Source: Siminovitchia fortis (GTDB lineage: Bacteria > Bacillota > Bacilli > Bacillales > Bacillaceae_C). Taken from it: a stretch of DNA of 44,747 nucleotides. Below are positions 29,056-38,800 of the stretch, piece by piece. The stretch lies in the NCBI RefSeq assembly GCF_003605365.2, contig NZ_QYTU02000034.1, forward strand, positions 1 through 44,747, read 5' to 3'. Under the pieces are notes generated by a model. The model was given only the letters and a program-made list of their open reading frames with translations. It ran no database searches and was not told where the DNA came from. Position numbers and translations under genes: made by a program. Numbering within the stretch: the stretch's first letter is position 1; each line of letters begins with the position of its first letter.

Positions 29056-30408
29056 GTGTTAAAAGATTTAATAGAAAACGAAAGTAACAGGTTTGCAAAA
29101 GAATTCTATCAATCTTTACTCAGTGACGGATATAGTTTATCGGGGGATTCAAGGTACAAAACATCTAAAGATCGCGTAATGGTTACGTGCCCCAAAGGTC
29201 ACACTTATGGTGTTACACCATATAAATTTAAATTAGGGCGAAGATGTGTGGAATGTCATCTTGAAAATAAAAGACTTCATTTTGCCAATGAATTCTATGA
29301 GAATTTAAAGGAAAACGGTTATGTGATGATAGAGGGGAACAAATATGTGGACTCAACGACTCACGTAAAGGTTAGATGCCCTAACGATCACCTATACGAT
29401 GTGTCCCCTCGCGTTTTTAATAATGGCTATAGATGCAAAGAATGTTTAAAACTTAGTAAAGTGAAAAAGTTTCACGAGGCTCTACAGAAGGCCCGGTACA
29501 CTTTAGTAAATGGCAGCAAGTATGAATTTGCTAAAAAACAAGTGGAAGTAATGTGTCCGAACGGACATGTGTATAAAACCACACCTGACAATTTTATGGG
29601 AAGCAAAAACAGAGAAGGTAAAAGGTGTACCAGGTGTCACGGTTTCCATAGAATGGCTCATGACGAATTTAAAGAACTTGTTAATAAAGAGTTTGAAGGT
29701 GAAATAACTGTTATAGGCGAGTATGTAAATAGCAACACAAAAGTGTTAGTTCGACATAATAGTGATAATTGTGATAGATATGAGTGGACAGTTCTTCCGT
29801 CAAACTTAGTGCATAAAAGACAAATGTGCCCTAAATGCGCCGGTAACGCCAGAGAAGGCATTGAAGGATTTAAGAGGAAAGTACGAGAATTGGAAGGCGA
29901 TAATTACACTGTGATTGGTGAATATGTCAATGCTGACACTCCAATAAAAATACGTCACAATAATAATAGTTGTAATTATTTCGAGTGGGAAGTTGTTCCT
30001 TTTAATTTCACCACCCATGGTACTCGTTGTCCTGCGTGTAACCAATCGCGCGGCGAAAGGGAAATTAGCAAATACCTCATAAAAAACGGTATTGATTATA
30101 TTCCACAATTTAAGTTTGATGATTGCAAGTACAAAAGACCTTTACCTTTTGATTTTTGCATATTTGAAAATGAAACATTAATTTGTTTGATTGAATTTCA
30201 CGGCAAACAGCACTATGAACCGACAAGGCATTTTGGTGGCGAACATCAATTTAAAGTACGTCAGCAGCGCGATGAAATAAAAAGGATTTATTGCAAAGAA
30301 AATGATATTCCGTTAATCGAAATTCCCTATTGGGATTTTGAAAATATAGAAACGATTTTGAATAAAAAACTGAATGAAATCATGAATAAATTTCAAGCAA
30401 TCTCTTAA
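29056..30408 (+). CDS. Zinc-finger, Vsr-like (EDxHD) homing endonuclease
   Basis: A 450-residue free-standing nuclease. At least five treble-clef-like repeats come first (CPKGHTYGVTPYKF, CPNDHLYDVSPRVF, CPNGHVYKTTPDNF, then two NSxTKVLxRH-type repeats ending CPKC and CPAC). A C-terminal Vsr/PD-(D/E)XK-like domain follows (about 345-440): FDFCIFEN, LIEFHGKQHYEP, KRIYCKENDIPLIEIPYW. It is AT-rich relative to neighbours, has its own promoter and terminator, and sits between tail chaperone and tape measure, so it is probably a mobile element. Confidence 0.85.
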   Translation: MLKDLIENESNRFAKEFYQSLLSDGYSLSGDSRYKTSKDRVMVTCPKGHTYGVTPYKFKLGRRCVECHLENKRLHFANEFYENLKENGYVMIEGNKYVDSTTHVKVRCPNDHLYDVSPRVFNNGYRCKECLKLSKVKKFHEALQKARYTLVNGSKYEFAKKQVEVMCPNGHVYKTTPDNFMGSKNREGKRCTRCHGFHRMAHDEFKELVNKEFEGEITVIGEYVNSNTKVLVRHNSDNCDRYEWTVLPSNLVHKRQMCPKCAGNAREGIEGFKRKVRELEGDNYTVIGEYVNADTPIKIRHNNNSCNYFEWEVVPFNFTTHGTRCPACNQSRGEREISKYLIKNGIDYIPQFKFDDCKYKRPLPFDFCIFENETLICLIEFHGKQHYEPTRHFGGEHQFKVRQQRDEIKRIYCKENDIPLIEIPYWDFENIETILNKKLNEIMNKFQAIS

Positions 30409-30439
30409 AGACTACCTAATTTTTAGGCAGTCTTTTTTT
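30408..30439 (+). terminator. Terminator after the homing endonuclease
   Basis: AAGACTACCTAA and TTAGGCAGTCTT form a stem with one mismatch, followed by seven T. It closes the endonuclease cassette. Read-through is needed for the tape measure unless a separate promoter exists. Confidence 0.75.
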
Positions 30440-30463
30440 ATTACATAAGAAAGGAGGTAAACC

Positions 30464-33400
30464 ATGCAGAGAATTGAGGGTCTTTCGATCGGCTTATCCC
30501 TTGACACACTTAAAGTTGACAGCGGGCTGAAAGATTTAAAAAGAAAGTTAAGCCTTGTCAATTCAGAAATGAAAGCCAATCTTTCCGTTTTTGACCGTTC
30601 GGAAAATTCCCTTGATAAATATCAAGTCAAAATCGACGGCCTGAACAAAAAGCTCGACGTTCAACGAAAAGTTACTGAAAATGCAAGAAAACATTATGAA
30701 AAAATGGTCAAGGAGCACGGAGAAGGCTCGGCAGAGGCAGAAAAAGCGGCTCGTGCATACAACAATGAAGTAGCAAAGCTGAACAATTTGGAACGCCAAA
30801 TTAAAGACGTTACTTCCCAAATGAAGGAGTTTCAGCGGCAACAAAAAATACAAAATTCCACACTGTTCAAAGCTGGCGACTCACTTATTAAATTTGGATC
30901 CGGCCTGAAATCAATGTCCGACAAAATGAAAGACGTTGGAAAGAGCCTGACAACAAAAATCACTGCGCCTGCCGTGGGAGCAGCGTCTGCACTGGCGGGC
31001 GTTGCGCTTGTCAAAGGGTTTGATCGCCTTGTGGGCATAGATACAGCCAGAGCAAAGTTACAAGGTCTTGGCCATGATGCAAAAGGCGTAGAAAAAATCA
31101 TGGAATCGGCCCTTGAATCCGTTCGGGGCACATCATTCGGAATGGATGAAGCTGCAACAACCGCGGCAAACGCCGTAGCCGCAGGTGTTAAAGAGGGGAA
31201 AGAGTTAACAAGGTATCTTTCGTTAACTGGTGATGCGGCGGCGATCGCTGGCTCAAGCATGAGCGAGATGGGATCCATTCTGAACAAAGTCAAAACGTCC
31301 AACAAGGCATACAACGGTGAACTGCAACAGCTATCCGACAGGGGCCTGCCTGTTTATCAATGGCTGGCTAAAGAAGCTGGAGTGGCCGCAGACGCGGTTT
31401 TTGATATGGCAAGTGATGGTCAAATATCGTCCGAAATGCTGATGAACGCCATCGAAAAGAACATCGGTGGCGCGGCAAAAAAGATGGGTGAAACATCATT
31501 TACCGCCGGGATCGCCAATATGTGGGCAGCGGTTGGCCGTCTTGGGGCATCATTTTTGGATGCAGGAGGAAAAGGCGGCGGTTTTTTCTCGCAATTGAAG
31601 CCGTTAATTGCGGACTTTACGGGTCGAATTGACAGCATGGGTGGTATTGCAGAAAAAGCTGGTGTGAAATTCGGGGAAATGTTTGCTGGCTTTGTGGATA
31701 AAGTAAAATCAGTAAAGTCATGGTTTGACAGCTTATCTCCATCTATGCAAGACATCATCAAAAAAGGTGCATTACTTGGCACGGTGGTAGCTGTTGGGGT
31801 TGGTCCGGCTTTAACGGTGCTGGGATCCCTTGGCGGCATGATAGCCAATATATCAATCGGCCTTGGCACATTCATGAAATTTTTGGCGCCAGTAACTAAA
31901 GGATTTAGTTTATTTGGCGGTGCAGCAGGAACGGCAGGAACATCCGTCGGATTCCTGGGAAAAGCATTCGCCGTATTGACCGGACCGATCGGCATAACCG
32001 TAGGAATTATAGCAGCCCTAACTGCCGGATTCGTTCTTTTATATAAAAAGTCTGATTCATTCCGTGAAAGTGTCGGGAAACTTACTGCTAGTTTAAAAGA
32101 GCTTGGCGGCAAGGTACTCGGACATCTCAAAGATAGTATAGGCGCGGTCACTTCATTTTTTAAAGACCAACTGTCAATGATTAAGGGGTTCTGGAAATCG
32201 GATGGCGGGTCCATCATTAGCGCTGCCGAAAATATAGGCAATGTCATTACCACAGTTTTTCGCGGAATCTTTAAAGTGATTGACTTTATTATGCCGGCGG
32301 TTCTTGCCATCATCAAAAGTGTGTGGGGAAACATTAAAGGCGTAATACAAGGTGCTTTAAAAGTGATTATGGGCTTAGTGCAAGTATTTTCCGGCCTCTT
32401 TACCGGCGACTTTAAAAAAATGTGGGAAGGTATCAAAAACATCTTTTCCGGCGCCTTGCAGTTCATCTGGAATTATGTGCAGCTGATGTTCTGGGGAAAA
32501 ATGCTAAAAGGCATTATTAATCTCGGGAAACTATTAGCAAATGCCTTTAAAAATTCATGGACCGGAATAAAAAATATCGTCTCCAATCTCGTAAAAAGTA
32601 TCGTTGATTTTGTCAAAGACCGGTTCACGAAATCGAAAGATACCGTTAATAGTATTTTTCTGAAGCTGAAAGATTTGACGAAAGTTGCATGGAATCTGAC
32701 GAAAGATATTATTATTAATGCCGTAAAATCAGCGGTCAATACTGTGCGTTTGCGTTTTTCGGCGGCGCGAGACAATATCCGGACAATCTTTGAAAAAATC
32801 AAGGAGATTACGAAATCAGCCTGGGATTCTATCAAAAATCGAATCGTCAATCCGGTGAAATCGGCGGTTGATACAGCACGTAGTCGGTTTTCTAATTTCC
32901 GTCAAGCGGTATCTGATATATTTCGAAAAACGAAAGATAAAGTCGGGGAATATGTCTCAAGCATGGTCAAAACCGTGAAGGATATGCCAGGAAAAATGGC
33001 AAAAGGCATCAAGGATATGGGTTATAAATTGTATAACTCTGCGAAGGGAGTAGCAAATCGACTTGTAAAAGGTCTTGGATTGGGCGTCAATGGTGTAATC
33101 ACTGGCGTGAATTGGGTCCTAAAAAGAGTCGGTGTGGATAAGAAACTGGATCCATGGCCTGTGCCAAAATACGCAAAAGGTACAGACGGGCATCCCGGAG
33201 GTCTTGCTCGTGTGGGTGATGGCGGCATGAAAGAGCTGGTCCGCACACCTGACGGCAATATGTTTTTATCACCAAACAAAGACACGCTCGTCAACTTGCC
33301 GAAAGGCACATCCGTCCTATCCGGACCTGAAACAAAGGCTCTACTCTCTATGTTCCCTGCTTATAAAAACGGTATTGGCGATGTATTAAAAGACATGTAT

Positions 33401-34723
33401 AAAAGCACCAAGAATAAAGCTGGCGGGATTGTCAAATCAGGGATAGATAAAGTTAAGTCTGCCGGACAAAAATTAAAAGAAATCGGTCTCGATGTGTGGG
33501 ATTATATTTCCAAACCGGGAACGCTCATGAAAAAAGTATGGGATAAGTTTATTCCTGACATGGGTCTATCCGGCATCCAAGGTAGTATCGCAAAAGGCGC
33601 AATCAAGATGATTAAGAGTCATGCGCTCGAATGGGTAAAAGGCCAAATGCCGGTAATGGATGTAGGTGAAAGCTTTTCATTCGGCGCCCCCTTCCACCGG
33701 ACAAGCGGATTCGGTATGCGCTGGGGCAGACTCCATAAAGGCGTGGACTGGGCGGCACCTGCCGGTACCCCTATTCCTGCTGTTGCAGGCGGAAAGGTTA
33801 TCTTTTCCGGATTCGGACGGAGGGGAAGCGGGTACGGCGGTTACGGGAACGTCATCCACATTCAAGGCGCTAACGGTCTATCTTATCTGTACGCTCATAA
33901 CAGCAAAAATAAAGTCAAAGTCGGCCAGGCCGTCAGCAAAGGCCAGATCATCGGATTGGTCGGAAGTACAGGTGATAGTACAGGGCCACACGTTCATTTC
34001 GAGGTACGCCGAAACGGACAGGCCATCAATCCCGACACATTAGGCGGTGGCAACGTCAGCGGAAGTGTCAAAAAGTGGATAGCACAAGGAATGGCCCGTG
34101 CTGGTGTTTCCGGTTCTGATTGGCTTAATGGCTTATCTTGGATCATCCAAAGAGAGTCCAGCGGTAATCCGAGAGCTGTTGGTGCCATGACCTCCACAGG
34201 GACAGCCAAAGGGTTGATGCAGCTGATGGACTTTAACTATACCGGCAATCCGTTTGATCCAGTCAATAACATTTTCCACGGAATTCGCTATATAAAAAAT
34301 CGTTACGGTTCGATTGGCAAGGCGGTCAGCTTCTGGAAAAGAAATAACTGGTATGCCACAGGTGGCAGAATTAAAAATCCTGGCATCTATGGGTTGGCTG
34401 AAGGCGGATGGCCTGAGTACGTTATCCCAACGGATCCGAAACGCCGTACAGATGCCATGAAGTTGCTTGCTTTGGCAGGCAGAGAAATTTCCGGGAATAA
34501 GCGTCCACATCAATTGCCGAATGTGGGAGGAAATGACGATTCCGTCTTGATGAAATTGCTTGCTGCCACCATGGAACAAAACGAAATTTTAAAACAGATT
34601 CTCGCTAAAAATCCTGACCTGTACATGGACAGCGAAAAAGTAGGAAAAGCCGTTGAACCTACAGTCACAAAGCAACAACAACTGAAAGCATACCGGGGAA
34701 GGAGGGCACCTGGATTTGCTTAA
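30464..34723 (+). CDS. Tail tape measure protein with M23 and SLT domains
   Basis: A 1419-residue tape measure that sets tail length and is ejected during infection. An N-terminal coiled coil (about 20-135) leads into a TMP core (RLVGIDTARAKLQGLG, DGQISSEMLMNAI), hydrophobic segments (about 434-535) and helical repeats. Two wall-cutting domains follow: an M23-like endopeptidase (about 1075-1180, with HKGVDWAAPAGTPI and HVHFEV) and a lytic transglycosylase-like domain (about 1215-1300, with QRESSGNPRAVG and AKGLMQLM). Together they should open peptidoglycan for DNA entry. Confidence 0.96.
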   Translation: MQRIEGLSIGLSLDTLKVDSGLKDLKRKLSLVNSEMKANLSVFDRSENSLDKYQVKIDGLNKKLDVQRKVTENARKHYEKMVKEHGEGSAEAEKAARAYNNEVAKLNNLERQIKDVTSQMKEFQRQQKIQNSTLFKAGDSLIKFGSGLKSMSDKMKDVGKSLTTKITAPAVGAASALAGVALVKGFDRLVGIDTARAKLQGLGHDAKGVEKIMESALESVRGTSFGMDEAATTAANAVAAGVKEGKELTRYLSLTGDAAAIAGSSMSEMGSILNKVKTSNKAYNGELQQLSDRGLPVYQWLAKEAGVAADAVFDMASDGQISSEMLMNAIEKNIGGAAKKMGETSFTAGIANMWAAVGRLGASFLDAGGKGGGFFSQLKPLIADFTGRIDSMGGIAEKAGVKFGEMFAGFVDKVKSVKSWFDSLSPSMQDIIKKGALLGTVVAVGVGPALTVLGSLGGMIANISIGLGTFMKFLAPVTKGFSLFGGAAGTAGTSVGFLGKAFAVLTGPIGITVGIIAALTAGFVLLYKKSDSFRESVGKLTASLKELGGKVLGHLKDSIGAVTSFFKDQLSMIKGFWKSDGGSIISAAENIGNVITTVFRGIFKVIDFIMPAVLAIIKSVWGNIKGVIQGALKVIMGLVQVFSGLFTGDFKKMWEGIKNIFSGALQFIWNYVQLMFWGKMLKGIINLGKLLANAFKNSWTGIKNIVSNLVKSIVDFVKDRFTKSKDTVNSIFLKLKDLTKVAWNLTKDIIINAVKSAVNTVRLRFSAARDNIRTIFEKIKEITKSAWDSIKNRIVNPVKSAVDTARSRFSNFRQAVSDIFRKTKDKVGEYVSSMVKTVKDMPGKMAKGIKDMGYKLYNSAKGVANRLVKGLGLGVNGVITGVNWVLKRVGVDKKLDPWPVPKYAKGTDGHPGGLARVGDGGMKELVRTPDGNMFLSPNKDTLVNLPKGTSVLSGPETKALLSMFPAYKNGIGDVLKDMYKSTKNKAGGIVKSGIDKVKSAGQKLKEIGLDVWDYISKPGTLMKKVWDKFIPDMGLSGIQGSIAKGAIKMIKSHALEWVKGQMPVMDVGESFSFGAPFHRTSGFGMRWGRLHKGVDWAAPAGTPIPAVAGGKVIFSGFGRRGSGYGGYGNVIHIQGANGLSYLYAHNSKNKVKVGQAVSKGQIIGLVGSTGDSTGPHVHFEVRRNGQAINPDTLGGGNVSGSVKKWIAQGMARAGVSGSDWLNGLSWIIQRESSGNPRAVGAMTSTGTAKGLMQLMDFNYTGNPFDPVNNIFHGIRYIKNRYGSIGKAVSFWKRNNWYATGGRIKNPGIYGLAEGGWPEYVIPTDPKRRTDAMKLLALAGREISGNKRPHQLPNVGGNDDSVLMKLLAATMEQNEILKQILAKNPDLYMDSEKVGKAVEPTVTKQQQLKAYRGRRAPGFA

Positions 34724-35426
34724 ATCAATGTCTTTTAACGGGCAGAGGAACAGCAGCATCTATTTGTTGAGAGGGCGGTCCAAGTCGCCCTTTCATCCTT
34801 TGAATCGGGAAATAGTAAGTACAAACGGCCGGCATCGTTTGAAAAAGACCGAACGCGGCTTGCTTGAAATCAGCCAGCCGATTGGCTTTGTTGCAAAAGA
34901 AGATCAGACACAGATGGATATTATTAAAAGTTTGACGAGCTGGCTGATTACTAATAATTGGGGTGTTTTATCGTTTGATGATGAACCTGGAAGGCGGTAC
35001 GTGGCTTTGTTGCAAAATGACATGAATGATTTTGAAAAGATTTCTTGGTTAAGAGAGGGAACGTTGCAATTTGTCGTCAAGGAAACCCTAGGCGCTGACA
35101 AAACGATAAATATTGGCACAGAATTTGCTAATTACACCATCACAGGTCAAACAGAAACACCCTGGACCAGCCGTACTCGGTTCACTGTCCCGCAGTCGAG
35201 TTTCACAATCGAAACAACCAAAGGCGGCAAGATCATATTAAACTATGACTTTATCGCTGGTGACATTTTAGAAATTGATTATGAGACACGGGATGTTCGG
35301 CTGAACGGTAAGGACCTGGCCGTATCTATTGCGCTGGAAACCGTGTGGTTTGAGTTGGAACCGGGGCAGGTGCAGATCAAGGCGAGTCATCCGACGGAAA
35401 TGAAATATACGGAAAGATATCATTAG
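34716..35426 (+). CDS. Distal tail protein (Dit)
   Basis: A 236-residue Dit that forms the hub between tail tube and tip. Pattern: MSFNGQRNSSIYLLRGRSKS, RGLLEISQPIGFV, DDEPGRRYVALLQND and ITGQTETPWTSRTRFTVPQS. The TTG start overlaps the tape measure end by 8 bases and follows GGAAGGAGGGC. Confidence 0.92.
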   Translation: MLKSMSFNGQRNSSIYLLRGRSKSPFHPLNREIVSTNGRHRLKKTERGLLEISQPIGFVAKEDQTQMDIIKSLTSWLITNNWGVLSFDDEPGRRYVALLQNDMNDFEKISWLREGTLQFVVKETLGADKTINIGTEFANYTITGQTETPWTSRTRFTVPQSSFTIETTKGGKIILNYDFIAGDILEIDYETRDVRLNGKDLAVSIALETVWFELEPGQVQIKASHPTEMKYTERYH

Positions 35427-35438
35427 GAGGCGGTAAGG

Positions 35439-35615
35439 ATGGAAAAGAAAACTTTGGAACAGCGCGTTAGTGAATTAGAAAAGAAGATGGACGCACTCCT
35501 GAACGGTGATTTGTCCACCTCTTTTGAGAAAGAATTCGTTTCGACATTCAACCAAATCGGCAAAGAAATTGACGAAAGGTACGAGGAAAATCTGCGTAAA
35601 CTTGAAATGAATTAG
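35439..35615 (+). CDS. Coiled-coil protein, 58 aa
   Basis: An ATG behind AGGAGGCGGT. The product is a short coiled coil (LEQRVSELEKKMDALLNGD) and a helical end. It lies between Dit and the tail tip gene and may be a minor tail component. Its TAG overlaps the stop of the convergent minus-strand gene by 2 bases. Confidence 0.55.
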   Translation: MEKKTLEQRVSELEKKMDALLNGDLSTSFEKEFVSTFNQIGKEIDERYEENLRKLEMN

Positions 35616-35773
35616 CTTTCCTCATACTTTTGCAATGCCTTGGCGATCATCTCGGCATTCAGTTTAATCATTTGTTCGAATAACTGTTTCGTTCCGGGAC
35701 CTTCAATCTTTTCGATTGATTGTAAGTATTCTTCTTGAAGGTCTCTTTGTATTTTCATTATCTTTTCATTCAT
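35612..35773 (-). CDS. Minus-strand helical protein, 53 aa
   Basis: Runs against the late tail operon. GGAGGTGGAAG precedes its ATG at 35773. The product is all-helical (IQRDLQEEYLQSIEKIEG, LFEQMIKLNAEMIAKALQ). Its stop overlaps that of the plus-strand gene ending at 35615. No strong promoter was found. Function unknown; antisense expression to the tail operon is possible. Confidence 0.5.
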   Translation of the reverse strand: MNEKIMKIQRDLQEEYLQSIEKIEGPGTKQLFEQMIKLNAEMIAKALQKYEES

Positions 35774-35846
35774 AACTTCCACCTCCTCCCCGTAGTCATC
35801 ATTCGACAGGAGGGGCTTTTATCCTGCAAGAAAGGAGGAAACCTAT

Positions 35847-38800
35847 TTGGCAGAACTTTATATTTTCAGCCAAGATGACGTTTTACTCACAACACTATCC
35901 GAATCCGCAGGGCTTGTCAGTGCGCCGTTTAAAGACCAACTAAACAGCGTACCCGACGAGCCTTTTTCCTTTACCGTGGAAGCCGATGCGGAACGGGCTA
36001 AATATGTCAAAGAGGAAAACCAAGTCGTTTTTCGTGACAAGGAAGGCGACTTGCGGCTGTACGTCATTAAAGAAATTGACGACGTTGATAACAACGATGG
36101 TCCCCAGACAACAGCAATATGTGAACCGGCTTTCATGGAATTAAAGGAGCATATTGTTGTGGACCGTCGTTTTGTCAATAAGGAAGCACAGGAAGCGCTC
36201 AATGCTGCCTTGGAAGGCACACGTTGGACAGGTACAGTCGAAGTTTCACTTGGCAAAGCAACGACTAATTTTTATTACATTTCTTCCGTTGACGCCATCT
36301 GGAATATTCTTGAAGTATGGGGAGGCGACTTTAAAGACGTTGTCACGTTCGACGGCAACAAGATTACAAAGCGTGAAATCCGAATCAAACAGCGTCTGGG
36401 AGCCGACAGGGGCGCCAGGTTTGAGATTGATCACAACATCGAAGAAATACAGCGCACGATCCTGTCTTATCCAGTCACAGCGTTATATGGCCGCGGTGCA
36501 TCCCTTGAAATTGAAGATGATGAAGGCAACCATACGGGTGGTTACACTCGCCTAATTGACTTTGCGGATGTTGAATGGAAAAAGTCCAAAGGCGACCCTG
36601 TAGACAAGCCGAAAGGACAGAAATGGGTCGGGGATCCGGATGCTCTTTTGAAATATGGCCGCAAACACAATGGTCAGTTGCTACATCGTTTCGGCGTATG
36701 GGAAAACGGCGACTATGACGACCCGGCTAAGCTGTTACAAGCGACTTGGGATGCCTTACAGGAAGCGAAAAAGCCCGAAGTACACTACAAATTGTCAGTC
36801 GATCTACTTGATAAAGACGTAAGCCTTGGCGACACAGCCCGAGCGATCGACCGGCAATTTGCCCGTCCTATTGAAATTCAAACAAGGGTCATTGCCATTG
36901 AATATGATCTTTTAGACATCGAGGGCACGGCCATCGTTGAAATGGGCCAGTTTCTGTCTGCCCACTATGATGATGTTTACCGGGAACTTGACGATTTAAA
37001 AAAGGAAATCAATAAACCACGTCCAACAAAGCCTATTGATAACGGCAGTTTCCCGGACAAGGTGCCCGGAACTCCCGTAAACGTGGAAGCCGTTGGCAGT
37101 TTTAAAACGATACAGTTGTATTGGGATTATGATAGCGCCGTATATATCAGCCACTATGAAGTTTATGGCTCACAGGTAAAAGACTTCGTACCAGATTCAC
37201 AGCATTTGCTTTGGCGAGGTAGAACTTCTGCCTTTGTCCATGAGGTTGATACTGACCAGGTTTGGTATTACCGTGTCCGGGCGGTCAATACGAGGGGTAC
37301 AGCAGGCGGATACAGCCAGCAAGTTTCAGCGTCCACTGTGCGGATAATATCCGATGACATCCTTTTTGGGCCCGACATAGCAGCTGAATTGCGGGAATTA
37401 AGTAAGACGGCGCAATTGCTTGCTGACGGTACGATTGACCTGTCGATGATAGGCGAGGATGTTACCGCCGAAATTGACACGGCAAAAGACAGAGCGCAGG
37501 ATGCCGTAACGAGAGCCAACCAAGCTATGGCTGATGCACAGGCGGCCATTGCGAATGCTCAATCAGCTTTTGACGAAGCTGTTAATGCCCATACTATCGC
37601 AGATGCCGCAAAACAAGCTAGTGAAGCTGCAGGAAGAGTAGCGGGCGAAGCGCACGATCAAGCAAGTACGGCTTTGACAGATGCTCAAAAAGCCATGACG
37701 GATGCACAGAGCGCGTTGACTGGTATTTCGGATTTACAGACAAGCGTTAATATGGAATTTCAGACTATTAACGGTCAATTGTCATCAAAGGTAAGTCTGA
37801 CAGAATTTAACGGGCTTAAAGGTACCGTCACCAACCATACGACTTTAATCCAGCAAACACAGATTGACATTAAATCTAAGGCTGATAAAACGTATGTCGA
37901 TACGATTAAGGGCACAGTTGATAGTCACAGTACGCTTATCCAGCAAAATGCCGAGGAAATACGGTCGAAGGCCAGTCAATCAAGCGTAAACACACTGTCA
38001 GGAAAAGTAGAAACCCATGAGTCCCTGATTTCCCAAAACGCCCGTGAAATTGCTTCGAAGATTAGTACCGTTGATGCAAATGCGAAGTTTGCTACACAGT
38101 CACAGTTGACCCAGACTGCTGGTAGCTTGACAAGTCAGATTACGGCTGTACAGACCAATCTTGATAATTTGGAGATTGGTGGAAGGAATTTATTATTAAA
38201 CAGCGCATTTTTTTCTGGAAATTATTCTAATTGGAGTAATATAGGAAGTCCGTCCACAAGGACTGTAGTTGATATAAGTGATCTTACTGGATTTCCAAAA
38301 GCATTTAAAGTTACTACATCAGGAAATAACCAAGGTATTCAACAAACAGTTAAAGTTGATCCCAATGAAGAATTCACGCTTTCTTGGTGGGCAAGAAAAG
38401 CTGATGATAATTTGAATTATATACAAATAATTTATACGAATATCACAACGGGAACTACCAGTTATATTGTTGCTGGCGGGACGCACACCAATGAGTGGAA
38501 GAAATACTCATTTAAGTTTAAATATAATACATCATCGGTAATCATTAGACTTGGCTGTGGAAATACCACAAAGTATGGAACATCTTATTTCACTGGAGTC
38601 AAACTTGAAAAAGGCAACAAAGCAACTGATTGGTCACCAGCCCCCGAGGACCTAGTTTCAACTGTCCAATTCTCGCAATTACAACAAACCGTTGACTCTA
38701 TCAACGGACAGATCACGAAAAAAGTAGACAAGACCATTTACGATGCCTTTGTCCAGCAGACGGCACAGTCTTTGTCATCAAAAGTTAGCCAAGGCGAGTA

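Noticed and set aside
30832-31314. 160-codon minus-strand open frame
   Set aside because: Antisense shadow of the tape measure coding sequence, with no start signal.
31420-32466. 348-codon minus-strand open frame
   Set aside because: It lies fully inside the tape measure gene, has no ribosome binding site and reads as low-complexity Pro/Ser-rich shadow sequence.
36154-36555. 133-codon plus-strand frame inside the tail tip gene
   Set aside because: Alternate-frame shadow without a ribosome binding site; the main frame has clear hub-domain sequence.
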